From Flavobacteriales bacterium UBA952 (lineage in GTDB: Bacteria; Bacteroidota; Bacteroidia; Flavobacteriales_D; Crocinitomicaceae): DNA of 64,000 nt. Numbering within the stretch: the first letter of the stretch is position 1; every line of letters starts with the position of its first letter. The stretch is from contig DBCS01000008.1 of assembly GCA_002293185.1 (NCBI GenBank), forward strand, positions 124,001 through 188,000, given 5' to 3'. This document shows, one piece after another, positions 42,525 through 51,174 of this stretch. Under the pieces are notes generated by a model, which was not told the DNA's origin, searched no databases, and saw only the letters and a list, made by a program, of their open reading frames with translations. The position numbers were made by a program, and so were the translations under genes.

Positions 42525-43258
42525 TAGGGGCTTAATGCATTTTTAAAGTTGGAAATTACTTTTTGAGTGAGCAGCTCCTGACCTGCTGCGGTGTGTGTTA
42601 GATTTTCAGTACTTAAATTGATACTGTTGGCACCTTGACCGAGAAATGCTAGAAGGTCTAGTTTGAGTTTAAACTGATGTAAGTTATTACCCAGGTCTGT
42701 CCAGTTGATGTTATTAAATTGCAGCCCCTGAAGGTAGGTGTCTGTACCGATGTGGAAACTAAAAGATACGTTGGTGTTGGTGCTGGCGTCGGGAATGGTA
42801 TCTACTTTTCCTTCGATGTTCATGAAAATATAACCGGTACTCCAACCCCAATGCATCGGGCCAGCATTGCTGATATTTAGTGGGCTCTCGTTTGGAAAAG
42901 CGCTAGGATCTAAGTGATTGAGGCTACTATCTACGCCCAAAACTGCGCTCAAACTTGGGAATTTAGTATAATCTCCTTCTTTTTTGAAAAGAAGGCTACC
43001 GGTTTCGCGGTAATCTAGCAGTGCGGCCTCATGCAAGGAGGTATTCCCATTACCAAAAAGCGTAAAATAACACTTGAGTTCGGTGAACTTTAATTTATAG
43101 CCTTCTGGGGTTGTATAGATGCTATCCATATAAAAATTTTGCCCACCAAAAACGGGTTGAATATCAATTTGTAATTGCGCTTTTGGTGTTTCAGGCTTGT
43201 CTTTGTCACATGCGGTAGTCAAGGCCAAAACAAACAGGCAGAAAAATATAATTCTCAT
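42521..43258 (-). CDS. MbnP-family protein, probable copper-binding lipoprotein
   Basis: This 245-aa protein has a lipobox (LTTAC, Cys17) and a beta-rich domain with MbnP features: KAQLQIDIQPVFGGQNFYM, KLKFTELKCYFT and NAGPMHWGWSTGYIFMNIEG. In methanotrophs MbnP binds copper after its MbnH partner oxidises a tryptophan to kynurenine. Trp137 and Trp139 in MHWGWS are candidates here, by inference. It heads the packed minus-strand run, with TATTTTTG 4 nt before its ATG. Confidence 0.82.
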   Translation of the reverse strand: MRIIFFCLFVLALTTACDKDKPETPKAQLQIDIQPVFGGQNFYMDSIYTTPEGYKLKFTELKCYFTLFGNGNTSLHEAALLDYRETGSLLFKKEGDYTKFPSLSAVLGVDSSLNHLDPSAFPNESPLNISNAGPMHWGWSTGYIFMNIEGKVDTIPDASTNTNVSFSFHIGTDTYLQGLQFNNINWTDLGNNLHQFKLKLDLLAFLGQGANSINLSTENLTHTAAGQELLTQKVISNFKNALSPY

Positions 43259-43262
43259 CTAA

Positions 43263-43270
43263 CAAAAATA
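43263..43270 (-). promoter_or_regulatory. -7 element TATTTTTG for the mbnP-like operon
   Basis: On minus: TATTTTTG, TTAG, ATG (43258). It is the likely promoter of the run from 43258 down to at least 37078. Confidence 0.55.
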
Positions 43271-43327
43271 CGTCAAAACGCTCAAAATGTTCTTACTTTT
43301 AGTAAAAGTTAAGCCCAAAATCAACGA

Positions 43328-46300
43328 ATGCTCCAAGAATCTTCAAAAGCCCTCCGTATTTATGCTGCTTCAGCAGGGAGTGGCAAGACCCATCGCCTTG
43401 TTTTAGAATACCTTAAGATCCTACTCACCGACGCTAATTTTCGTCAAAAGTTCAAGCATATCGTCGCCATGACCTTCACCAATAAGGCTGCCAACGAAAT
43501 GAAAGAACGCATCCTTCAAACGCTCAGCGGCTTGGCTTATCCGGCAAGTGCCAATTCCAAAACAAGCGCACTCAAAGCCGATCTTTTAAAAGAAACACAA
43601 CTCACCGAAAGTCAATTGCAGCAACGCGCAGCAGGTTCTTTGCAAGGAATTCTACACCACTACGAAGATTTCAATATTTCGACAATCGATAAATTCAATT
43701 TACGCCTGATTCGTTCCTTTAGCCGAGACCTTGACCTTCCGGCCGACTTTGAAGTAGTGCTCAATGAAAAATTAATATTGGATGAAGTTTTAGATCTACT
43801 CATCGCAAGGCTCGGCCAACCAGACGCTCAAGAACTCACAAGCTGGATGCTTGCCTATGCCCGAACCAAGGTGGCAGAAGGTGAGTCCTGGGATTTTAAA
43901 AAGTCTTTGCTCCAATTTTCAGAAGTACTTGGAAAAGAACGCAATGTAAAAGAAGTGGAGCAGCTTATTTCCGGAACTTATTCTCCAGATGCCTATGCCC
44001 ATTTTAAAACCCAAGCCGAACAAGTTAAAAATGACTTTTTACAACAGTGCCAAGAGGTTCATGCTTTGGCTGCACCCTACAAAGGACTTCAATTTAAAAC
44101 AGCAACCGATCAAAAACGCATAGATGCGCTCGTCGAAGATCCATACTGGGGCCTTGGCAAGCAAAAAGGGCCATTTTACGCCCCAAAATTTCTAACTGCG
44201 CTTCAGGAGCATAATTTTGATATTCCGAGTCATGTGAATGAGGCCCTTTTGAGCTTGTCGGCTGCGTTTGAGCAGGCATTTGCTGCGCATTTACGCATCG
44301 AAACCCAACGCAAAAACTTTTACAATATGGCCTTGCTTCAGTATGTGACACAGCAAACCAAGGCCCTTATGACCGCTCAGCAGCAAATTCGCATTTCAGA
44401 ATTTAATCAGCTCATTAGTCAATTGGTCAAAGGTGAGCAAGCACCTTATATCTATGAGCGTTTGGGCATTCGTTACGAGCACTTTTTGCTCGATGAATTT
44501 CAGGATACATCGCGCTTGCAGTGGGTCAATATGATTCCACTCGTACTAGAAGCTATCGCCTATGAGCGCCCAAATCTAATTGTCGGCGATGCCAAACAAA
44601 GTATCTATCGTTTCAACAATGGCTTGGCCGAACAATTTGTGGCGCTTCCAAGTTTGTACAACCCCGACAACGATCCTCAAATAGCACTCACGAGCAGACG
44701 TTTCGAGACCAGTGGTTTCAAGCAAAGTTTGTTAGATAACTATCGGTCGGCCGCTGAAATAGTACAATTTAATAATCAACTTTTTGAGCGCTTGGCGCTT
44801 TCTTTACCACTCCAGCACAGGGCTTTTTATGAGAACTTAAGTCAAAATCCAAAGTCTGCAAAGACCGGTTTCATTCAAATCGAAAGTCTCGTTAATGAGC
44901 TTCCTGATGCTTGGCTTTTTGAGAAAATCCTCGGAACTATAGACGATGTGCTTGAGGACGGTTACAGGCCCTGTGATATCTGTATTCTGACCGAAACAAA
45001 TAAAAAAGGAAATGCAATTGCCCTTTCCTTGACCCAAGCAGGCAAGCAGGTGGTCTCTCAAGACTCGCTTTTGTTGTATGCTAATCCTTTGGTTCAGCTC
45101 TTTTTACTTTACCTTAAAAAACGCGCTAAACCCGCTAATCCGACGCTTGGCAAACGCTTTGCTGAGGCTTATTTACAGGTTAAAGGTAATTTTGATGTTG
45201 CTGCATTCATGGCTTATTTCAAGACTTATGAAAAAGAGGGTAGGAAGGTTCGCTATTTCGATGAGTTGGCATTTTACAAGGCAGAATTTGGTTCCGAGGA
45301 GGCTTTTTTTATGCCCTACGAGCACCTTTTTGACCTGCTTCAAAAGGCAGCTACTTGTTTTCAAATCATTGACACTCAAGAGCCATACGTACATCATTTT
45401 TTCGATGTCGCTTTTCAATTTCAACTCAACCGCAATGCAGAATTGCTTCCTTTCATTGACTTTATCGAACAGCATAAAGACAAACTAGCCCTCCAAATGC
45501 CAGAGTCTACAGAAGCCATACGCATCATGACCATTCACAAGGCGAAAGGCTTGGAGTTTCCTGTAGTACTCATGCCGAGTCTTGACTTTAGAACCTCACT
45601 CCATGGATACACCAAATTTTTAATGCCTGCTGGAGAAGGGTTGGCCTACGCTTACCCCTCGGATCTCATTCCTGAGTTCAAAACCTTTAAAGAAAAAGAA
45701 CTCGCGGCAATCTTCCTTGATAAATTAAATTTATTATATGTTGCACTTACGCGTCCTCAAAGTAGGCTTTACATTTGGAATCATCACAAACCAAAGGGTT
45801 TTGGAGCTCAAATTCATGAGCAATTGACACAAATACCGGAATTAATGCTGCAAGAGGAGCATGTGTATACGGCAGGGCAGTCCCATGAAGTTGCGCTCTC
45901 TGAAAAGGAAAAGGAGTTGCAAAATGCAGCCAAAACCAATTTTTATCACCCCATGGCGATATCAGACCAATTATGGTATCCATCGCTTTCCTTCAGGAGT
46001 CCGGACGCCGAGATCCTTCCCGATCAATTGTTTGGATTGGCATTTCACCGTTTCATGTCGCTCTGTCAAAGTCCAGAACAAATGCAGAATGCGCTACAGC
46101 AAGCCCTTCAAGAAGGTTCCGTCGCACAGGAGCATATTGCGGAGCTCACAGTAGCTGTCAATAGATTTTGGTCTCATGTCCAAGAGCAACAACTCCAAGA
46201 AGGTATTTTAGAAGAATACAATGAGCAGCGTATTATTGCAGATATCAACCTCGTCAAACAGCCCGATAAAGTGTGGGTTAAGGCAAATGAAGTTGTGGTC

Positions 46301-46441
46301 ATCGATTTTAAAACAGGTTTGCGTCAAGACAGCCATATGCAACAAATTATAGCCTATGCAGGCTTGCTAGAAAAGATTTTTAGTTTACCAGTGCGGCCAA
46401 TTTTGTACTATACGCAGCTAGATTTATTCTTGGAGCTGTAA
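43328..46441 (+). CDS. UvrD/AddA-like helicase-nuclease
   Basis: This 1037-aa protein has the superfamily 1A helicase motifs: Walker A AASAGSGKTHRL (14-25), MTFTNKAANEMKERI, motif II LLDEFQDTSRLQW, motif V MTIHKAKGLEFPVVLMP and motif VI LYVALTRPQSRLYIW. The C-terminal end carries a PD-(D/E)XK nuclease, seen as FGLAFHRF (His) and VVVIDFKTG (D-x-K). This is AddA architecture, for processing of double-strand breaks. The expected AddB partner is not adjacent. The 3' end overlaps the convergent gene by 18 bases. Confidence 0.92.
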   Translation: MLQESSKALRIYAASAGSGKTHRLVLEYLKILLTDANFRQKFKHIVAMTFTNKAANEMKERILQTLSGLAYPASANSKTSALKADLLKETQLTESQLQQRAAGSLQGILHHYEDFNISTIDKFNLRLIRSFSRDLDLPADFEVVLNEKLILDEVLDLLIARLGQPDAQELTSWMLAYARTKVAEGESWDFKKSLLQFSEVLGKERNVKEVEQLISGTYSPDAYAHFKTQAEQVKNDFLQQCQEVHALAAPYKGLQFKTATDQKRIDALVEDPYWGLGKQKGPFYAPKFLTALQEHNFDIPSHVNEALLSLSAAFEQAFAAHLRIETQRKNFYNMALLQYVTQQTKALMTAQQQIRISEFNQLISQLVKGEQAPYIYERLGIRYEHFLLDEFQDTSRLQWVNMIPLVLEAIAYERPNLIVGDAKQSIYRFNNGLAEQFVALPSLYNPDNDPQIALTSRRFETSGFKQSLLDNYRSAAEIVQFNNQLFERLALSLPLQHRAFYENLSQNPKSAKTGFIQIESLVNELPDAWLFEKILGTIDDVLEDGYRPCDICILTETNKKGNAIALSLTQAGKQVVSQDSLLLYANPLVQLFLLYLKKRAKPANPTLGKRFAEAYLQVKGNFDVAAFMAYFKTYEKEGRKVRYFDELAFYKAEFGSEEAFFMPYEHLFDLLQKAATCFQIIDTQEPYVHHFFDVAFQFQLNRNAELLPFIDFIEQHKDKLALQMPESTEAIRIMTIHKAKGLEFPVVLMPSLDFRTSLHGYTKFLMPAGEGLAYAYPSDLIPEFKTFKEKELAAIFLDKLNLLYVALTRPQSRLYIWNHHKPKGFGAQIHEQLTQIPELMLQEEHVYTAGQSHEVALSEKEKELQNAAKTNFYHPMAISDQLWYPSLSFRSPDAEILPDQLFGLAFHRFMSLCQSPEQMQNALQQALQEGSVAQEHIAELTVAVNRFWSHVQEQQLQEGILEEYNEQRIIADINLVKQPDKVWVKANEVVVIDFKTGLRQDSHMQQIIAYAGLLEKIFSLPVRPILYYTQLDLFLEL

Positions 46442-47122
46442 GTCAATACCACCAATTTCAGCAGAAAGTTTTAGGAAGGTGTATACCAACGGGTGGGGGA
46501 GGTCTCGGGTAGAAGAAATTTGCGGACAAAAGCTGGTCGCCAAGAAAAACGGATGTTCTTTGACGGTTATAATTTCTGGATCTTCGAACTGATTCACAGC
46601 CTCTATGTCAATAAATTGCCCGATTAACTGCTCAAGGAGCTGAGGATACATGCTGTAGCGCGTGGCACTCAATTCGACAGAACTACAATTTTCATAGAGC
46701 TTTTCCATTGCAACTGTTCTAGGAACTACGTCAATTCTTTCAAAATGAGAACTCGTGATTAAGTTTTCAGAAATGAGTTTTTCACCGTAGGGATTCATGT
46801 TATTGGCGGTGATGAGGTAATCTATAAAAATTCGAAAACACTCACCCGTTGCAAAAACAGGAATGGTTAGCTCAGCAAGTTGACGAAATACACCGTTAAG
46901 AAAAAATGGATTTAGGTAAGGACCAGGGGCTACCCAAACGCCATCGTACTGTTCAAAGGATTGCTTTTTAAATTGCAATGCCTCATTCACCTTAATCCAG
47001 TAGTAATTAATTTCGAGTTCCAGAAATTCAGCGGCGTGGTCCAAAGAAAGGTTTGTCGCGTGGTGCGAATTGTAGGTGAAGTTGTAGTCGCCTATGATTG
47101 CTATTTTAAGTGCTTCACTCAT
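46424..47122 (-). CDS. CTP synthase C-terminal-region-related protein, atypical glutamine amidotransferase
   Basis: This 232-aa protein has a class I glutamine-amidotransferase fold like the C-terminal half of CTP synthase: KIAIIGDYN at the start, VWVAPGPYLNPF, then FATGECFRIFI with Cys95 at the nucleophile position. The C-terminal motif is HPFFLATSFCPQISS, where CTP synthase has FHPE. The catalytic His and Glu are thus Cys199 and Gln201. It fits the group known as CTP-synthase-C-terminal-related (seleno)proteins. Glutaminase activity is doubtful; function unknown. Confidence 0.75.
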   Translation of the reverse strand: MSEALKIAIIGDYNFTYNSHHATNLSLDHAAEFLELEINYYWIKVNEALQFKKQSFEQYDGVWVAPGPYLNPFFLNGVFRQLAELTIPVFATGECFRIFIDYLITANNMNPYGEKLISENLITSSHFERIDVVPRTVAMEKLYENCSSVELSATRYSMYPQLLEQLIGQFIDIEAVNQFEDPEIITVKEHPFFLATSFCPQISSTRDLPHPLVYTFLKLSAEIGGIDLQLQE

Positions 47123-47147
47123 TCAGGCGTTTTTGGTGCAACTGCGC

Positions 47148-47798
47148 TTAGCGCTTAAACCAACCTCTCAACTTGGCATTATTGATTTGCACGGATTCTT
47201 CTGCACTTGTTTGCGGGTCTACGTACCAAACCTTACAACTGAAAGTTACTTCATATAAAGAGTAGTCTCCGGTGCCGTCAGATGCTTGCTTGAGAATAGT
47301 GAAATTAGCGGTTTGCCCTGGGTCAGATTCTCTTGAAATCCAAAATTTACCCGTGTTGTCTGTGTATGCAACTTGAACACCGTTGATGCTATTTGTGGCG
47401 AGGGTAGCTGCGTCTTTAAACGGTACTGGGTTGCCAGAATTGGTCATGTGAAAATCATTAAACATGGGGAGTGTAGGTGTTGCACTACCCGTGGCATCCC
47501 ACTCGAGCGAGCCAAAAGAAAGAGAGATACTTTGCGGATTGGCCATAGAAGCTATTCCGGAGGTGTAAATGACTTTGGACATAACTGGTGCCACATTCAC
47601 AATTTGGGAATCAATCGCAAAACCTAGATAATTATTTACGTTTTGGGTGAGTTCAACTTGTGTTCCATTGATGTATCCGACAAAACTTGCATTGAGGTCC
47701 ACTTTATTGCTTGGTGGTGGAATAACTTCATGTTCTATGCAGGCAGAAGTAATGATTAATATTAAGGCTGCAAAAAAGGCAAAGCGCGTCAGTTTCAT
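47148..47798 (-). CDS. Hypothetical lipoprotein
   Basis: The protein (216 aa from the ATG at 47798) has a typical lipoprotein signal with Cys19 in ITSACIEHE. The remainder is beta-rich, with NGTQVELTQNVNNY and SISLSFGSLEW, and ends RGWFKR. I do not recognise a family. It is in the Bacteroidota style of unannotated surface lipoproteins. A possible promoter lies upstream at 47825-47856. Confidence 0.7.
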   Translation of the reverse strand: MKLTRFAFFAALILIITSACIEHEVIPPPSNKVDLNASFVGYINGTQVELTQNVNNYLGFAIDSQIVNVAPVMSKVIYTSGIASMANPQSISLSFGSLEWDATGSATPTLPMFNDFHMTNSGNPVPFKDAATLATNSINGVQVAYTDNTGKFWISRESDPGQTANFTILKQASDGTGDYSLYEVTFSCKVWYVDPQTSAEESVQINNAKLRGWFKR

Positions 47799-47824
47799 GC
47801 GTTTGTGTTTAAGGTATAATAATT

Positions 47825-47856
47825 CAAATTTAGTTCTATAAACGGAATTGTCCAAA
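47825..47856 (-). promoter_or_regulatory. Possible promoter for the lipoprotein gene
   Basis: On minus: TTTG (47856-47853), a 20-nt spacer, then TAAATTTG (47832-47825), 26 nt before the ATG. The spacer is slightly long. Confidence 0.35.
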
Positions 47857-47887
47857 AAAAGATGCTTAACAATTTAAAAAAGTAGAA

Positions 47888-48367
47888 TTACTTGGACTGG
47901 AGCAACTTCAGAAAATCCTGAAGAATTGTTGGGTGTAGTGGAACTGCACCTTTACAAATCAGTGTATATACCTCTTGCGCTTTTTGTTCAGAACTTTTTT
48001 TAGTCCCAATTTGTAAGTGAAATTGAGACCAATTATTTTTGATTGGAGTGATAAAATCATCAGGCATACAATCGCTAAGTATTCCCTCAGTATCGGTTTG
48101 TAAATGATAGAGGTTCCAAACTTCATCTTGAAAATCAAATACAGTGATAAAATCAAGACCAATATGCAATAAACCAGGTAGTTGATTATATACTTTTTCA
48201 AGGACAATATTGGCAAACGTATCGATGAATTCTTGTGCCTTTTGTGGATTTTTAATTGCAAGTTCTCGCCATTCGGCATCGTAAAGCTCATTGACGATTA
48301 AAAACTGCTTGAACTCAATTTCGAGTTCTGCAAGTTCAGCTGCAGTTAAAGCTCTGAATTTTAGCAT
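47888..48367 (-). CDS. Conserved hypothetical protein (DUF6495-like)
   Basis: This 159-aa acidic cytosolic protein begins MLKFRALTAAELAELEIEFKQFL. A conserved WRELAIKNPQKAQEFIDTF and VYNQLPGLLHIG follow. From memory this resembles DUF6495 of Bacteroidota. Function unknown. Its ATG overlaps the gldH stop by one base (TAATG), so expression is coupled to gldH. Confidence 0.65.
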   Translation of the reverse strand: MLKFRALTAAELAELEIEFKQFLIVNELYDAEWRELAIKNPQKAQEFIDTFANIVLEKVYNQLPGLLHIGLDFITVFDFQDEVWNLYHLQTDTEGILSDCMPDDFITPIKNNWSQFHLQIGTKKSSEQKAQEVYTLICKGAVPLHPTILQDFLKLLQSK

Positions 48368-48834
48368 TAGTCCTTCTCGCTCACTTGAACTTCTAGACTG
48401 ATATCCAGCAATTCAGTAACGCGTTTTTCTGTAATGGCTTGCTCGAGTTCAAATTTATATTTGCCTTTGAAAGGCACTTTGCGGCGCTGAAAAATGAGTT
48501 GGTGCTCTACAACCGTACCCGATTTTTTGCCGATCCAGTTTCCGTTTGGATCAGCCATTTTGATTTCGTAAGGTTCGCGAACACTTTTGACAAAAGGAGG
48601 GGTGGTGCGCAAAAATATCCAAAGATTGTTGTAGGCGTAATCAGTAGTGCTGCGAAGGGTAAAAATGAAATCGTATAGTTCTGTGGTGTCTTGAATAGAA
48701 ACTTCGAATTTTGGTTTCACGTTTTGTGTCCATTGCTCGTCTTTGAAACGGTATGCTTTGGTGTAGACTGCTTCCTTAGTACAACTCGTGAGGAGGAGTC
48801 CTAAAAGCGCGAACAGACTAATTAGCTTTTTCAT
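48367..48834 (-). CDS. gldH: Gliding motility lipoprotein GldH
   Basis: This 155-aa protein has a lipobox (LLTSC, Cys about 17) and the GldH pattern FEVSIQDTTELYDFIFTLRSTTDYAYNNLWIFLRTTPP. GldH is needed for gliding and type IX secretion in Flavobacterium and is thought to stabilise the GldI-J-K part of the machinery. I chose the ATG at 48834; a longer reading from 48942 gives no signal sequence at its start. The gene overlaps the upstream ricT by 17 bases. Confidence 0.88.
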   Translation of the reverse strand: MKKLISLFALLGLLLTSCTKEAVYTKAYRFKDEQWTQNVKPKFEVSIQDTTELYDFIFTLRSTTDYAYNNLWIFLRTTPPFVKSVREPYEIKMADPNGNWIGKKSGTVVEHQLIFQRRKVPFKGKYKFELEQAITEKRVTELLDISLEVQVSEKD

Positions 48835-49987
48835 TATTTGGCCCTCCGGGGTTCGGTTTGCGTGGTTTGCGATTGGGTCTTCTTTTATGGTTGTTATTAA
48901 ACGATTTTTCAAAGCGTGTAAGGCTGTCTTGGCCCACAACATTCTGATATCCGATTTCTTCGACCTTTTCTTTGACTTGAGCGAAGTCAGCTAAGTCTTT
49001 TGGTTTGATGCCGTCTTTGTTGAGCTTTTTGATCTCAGATACACGCTCAGGTGTGAGTGCAACCATTCCATTTTCTCCTTTGTAGGCGTACCAAATAATG
49101 CGCTTGAATACATCGGTTTTCATGTGAACGGCATCTCCTTTTTCTGTTTGAAGCTTGCCATCAGCTTTGGGCATTGACTTAATGGCATCTAAGTACATGT
49201 CGAGTTCGTAGTTGAGGCAGCATTTGAGCTTACCGCATTGACCCGCTAATTTTTGTGGGTTTAACGAGAGTTGTTGGTAGCGCGCAGCAGATGTTGATAC
49301 GGATCTAAAATCGGTAAGCCAGGTGCTACAGCAAAGTTCGCGACCGCAAGAGCCGATACCACCTATACTAGCTGCTTCTTGACGCGAGCCAATTTGGCGC
49401 ATCTCGACACGCACTTTGAAGCGGTCGGCCAAGTCTTTAATGAGCTGACGAAAATCTATGCGGCCCTCAGCAGTGTAGTAAAAAGTGGCTTTACTAAGAT
49501 CTGCTTGATATTCGACATCTGAGATTTTCATGTCGAGGCTTAAGTTTTGTGCAAAAGTACGTGATTGGGTAAGGAGTTCTCTTTCCAAACCACGACCCTT
49601 GATCCATTTGTCGATTTCTTCTTGGGTGGCGATGTGCAAGATTTTTTTACACTCCATTGCCTTGAGGTTGGGTGCTTTTTTCTTGACTTGAATTCGAGCG
49701 AGTTCACCAAGAGCCGAAACTACGCCGATATCCCATCCCGGGCTTGTATCTACTGAAATGACGTCGCCTGTTTGTAAAGAGAGGTGGTCTGCGTTTCTGT
49801 AAAAAGCTTTTCGGGCGTTTTTAAAGCGGACCTCTACAAGATCAAAAGTACTCTGCCCTTCGGGTAAACTAACATTGGAAAGCCAATCAAAAACGTCTAG
49901 TTTATTGCATCCGCCACTGCTACATGTGCCGTTGTTTTTACAACCGTTTGGTGTCCCTCCACCGCTACTACATGACGTACAGCCCAT
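48818..49987 (-). CDS. ricT: PSP1-domain protein RicT (YaaT-like)
   Basis: This 389-aa protein carries the PSP1 domain: VDTSPGWDIGVVSALGE, then RQEAASIGGIGSCGRELCCSTWL and CGKLKCCLNYE. The last two stretches hold the conserved cysteines that bind Fe-S in the Ric (YmcA-YlbF-YaaT) complex of Bacillus, which affects RNase Y. The N-terminus has an extra Cys/Gly/Ser-rich stretch (MGCTSCSSGGGTP..CNKLD) common in Bacteroidota forms, and the C-terminus is Lys/Arg/Asn-rich. The partner proteins are not seen here. Confidence 0.88.
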   Translation of the reverse strand: MGCTSCSSGGGTPNGCKNNGTCSSGGCNKLDVFDWLSNVSLPEGQSTFDLVEVRFKNARKAFYRNADHLSLQTGDVISVDTSPGWDIGVVSALGELARIQVKKKAPNLKAMECKKILHIATQEEIDKWIKGRGLERELLTQSRTFAQNLSLDMKISDVEYQADLSKATFYYTAEGRIDFRQLIKDLADRFKVRVEMRQIGSRQEAASIGGIGSCGRELCCSTWLTDFRSVSTSAARYQQLSLNPQKLAGQCGKLKCCLNYELDMYLDAIKSMPKADGKLQTEKGDAVHMKTDVFKRIIWYAYKGENGMVALTPERVSEIKKLNKDGIKPKDLADFAQVKEKVEEIGYQNVVGQDSLTRFEKSFNNNHKRRPNRKPRKPNPGGPNNEKAN

Positions 49988-50029
49988 TTGTTTTTTTGTT
50001 GTAAAGATAATAAATAAAGTTAGTGGGAG

Positions 50030-51148
50030 CTACGCTTGATGGATGTAGCGCATCGTCTGAAAACAAAGTTGTGTAAATAAGATGCGGGCGTTGGCATTGC
50101 GGTCAATTTGATAATAAGCACTGTCTAGTGTACTGATGAATTCTCGGATGTTGTTGCCGGATATAAAAGGTGCAAATTTTTCTAAAAACGCAGCTTCCTC
50201 AGCAGAAACTTTGGTGAGGGTATCTCCCATATAGTTGGTCAGGATACTTTGGCGCAGCATGTGCAGCGTATATTGAATAAATAATTTTTGTCTTTCCTTA
50301 CCAATAGCTGCAAGGTCATCTGCCCAGTTCATCATGGACAGTACTTCTTTTTTGTAGCAAACCCGCATGAGTTGAATAAACTGATCTCGTTGCTGCTCCT
50401 GGTTTTCGGTAGTGTCTAAGTAGGCCAAAGCTGCCAACAGTGAGCCATCTGCAAAGGCTGCTACCGCATCGGCATTTGTTCGGGTCTGATTTTTAGTTTG
50501 CTGCAAATAAGTACTTAGATCGTCTGTATTTATTTTGGGTATGCGGATGAGCTGTGTTCTGGATTGGATGGTGATCATGAGTTTGTTGGCATCGTCACTA
50601 ACCAATAAAAAGAGTGTTTTGGCCGGGGGTTCTTCGAGAATCTTAAGCAGTTTGTTGGCGCAATCGGCGTTCATTTCTTCAGGTTGCCAAATGATCATGA
50701 CTTTATAACCACCTTCGTAGCCCTTGAGATTGAGCTTTTTTATGATTTCTTTACTTTCATCGGTGCCAATGACGGGTTTACGCAATTTGTTGTCGATGCG
50801 CTCGGTCCATTGAAAGAGATCGAAATAAGGATTGTGTTGTATTTGAGCGCGCCAGTCTGCTAAGAATAAATCGGAGGTTTTGCCGATGCTGAGCACCACA
50901 GGAAATACAAAATGGAGATCGGGATGTTGGAGTTGCTGTACTTTCTGACACGAAGCGCACTGACCGCAGCTATCCTCGGCTAGCCGATTGGTACAAAATA
51001 AATATTGGCTAAATGCCAAAGCGAGCGGAAGCCCTCCATTACCTGCCGCTCCTTGGAGAAGTTGGGCGTGCGCAATTTTGCCGGTTTCGATTTCACGAAT
51101 GAGCTCGCGCTTGAGCGTTGAATGACCAATGACTTGCTGAAATTGCAC
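50030..51148 (-). CDS. holB: DNA polymerase III delta-prime subunit
   Basis: This 372-aa clamp-loader subunit has a degenerate Walker A region (GAAGNGGLPL), expected for delta-prime, and a zinc module with CGQCASC. The SRC-like motif appears as SRTQL. It joins gamma/tau and delta to load the sliding clamp. I start it at the GTG at 51148, because a TATTTTTG element ends 3 nt before it. A TTG at 51154 would lie inside that element. Confidence 0.9.
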   Translation of the reverse strand: MQFQQVIGHSTLKRELIREIETGKIAHAQLLQGAAGNGGLPLALAFSQYLFCTNRLAEDSCGQCASCQKVQQLQHPDLHFVFPVVLSIGKTSDLFLADWRAQIQHNPYFDLFQWTERIDNKLRKPVIGTDESKEIIKKLNLKGYEGGYKVMIIWQPEEMNADCANKLLKILEEPPAKTLFLLVSDDANKLMITIQSRTQLIRIPKINTDDLSTYLQQTKNQTRTNADAVAAFADGSLLAALAYLDTTENQEQQRDQFIQLMRVCYKKEVLSMMNWADDLAAIGKERQKLFIQYTLHMLRQSILTNYMGDTLTKVSAEEAAFLEKFAPFISGNNIREFISTLDSAYYQIDRNANARILFTQLCFQTMRYIHQA

Positions 51149-51151
51149 CTT

Positions 51152-51159
51152 CAAAAATA
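51152..51159 (-). promoter_or_regulatory. -7 element TATTTTTG, 3 nt before the holB start
   Basis: On minus: TATTTTTG, AAG, GTG (51148). It lies between rsmI and holB, suggesting holB can be transcribed on its own. Confidence 0.5.
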
Positions 51160-51174
51160 GCTAAAATGACCCAA

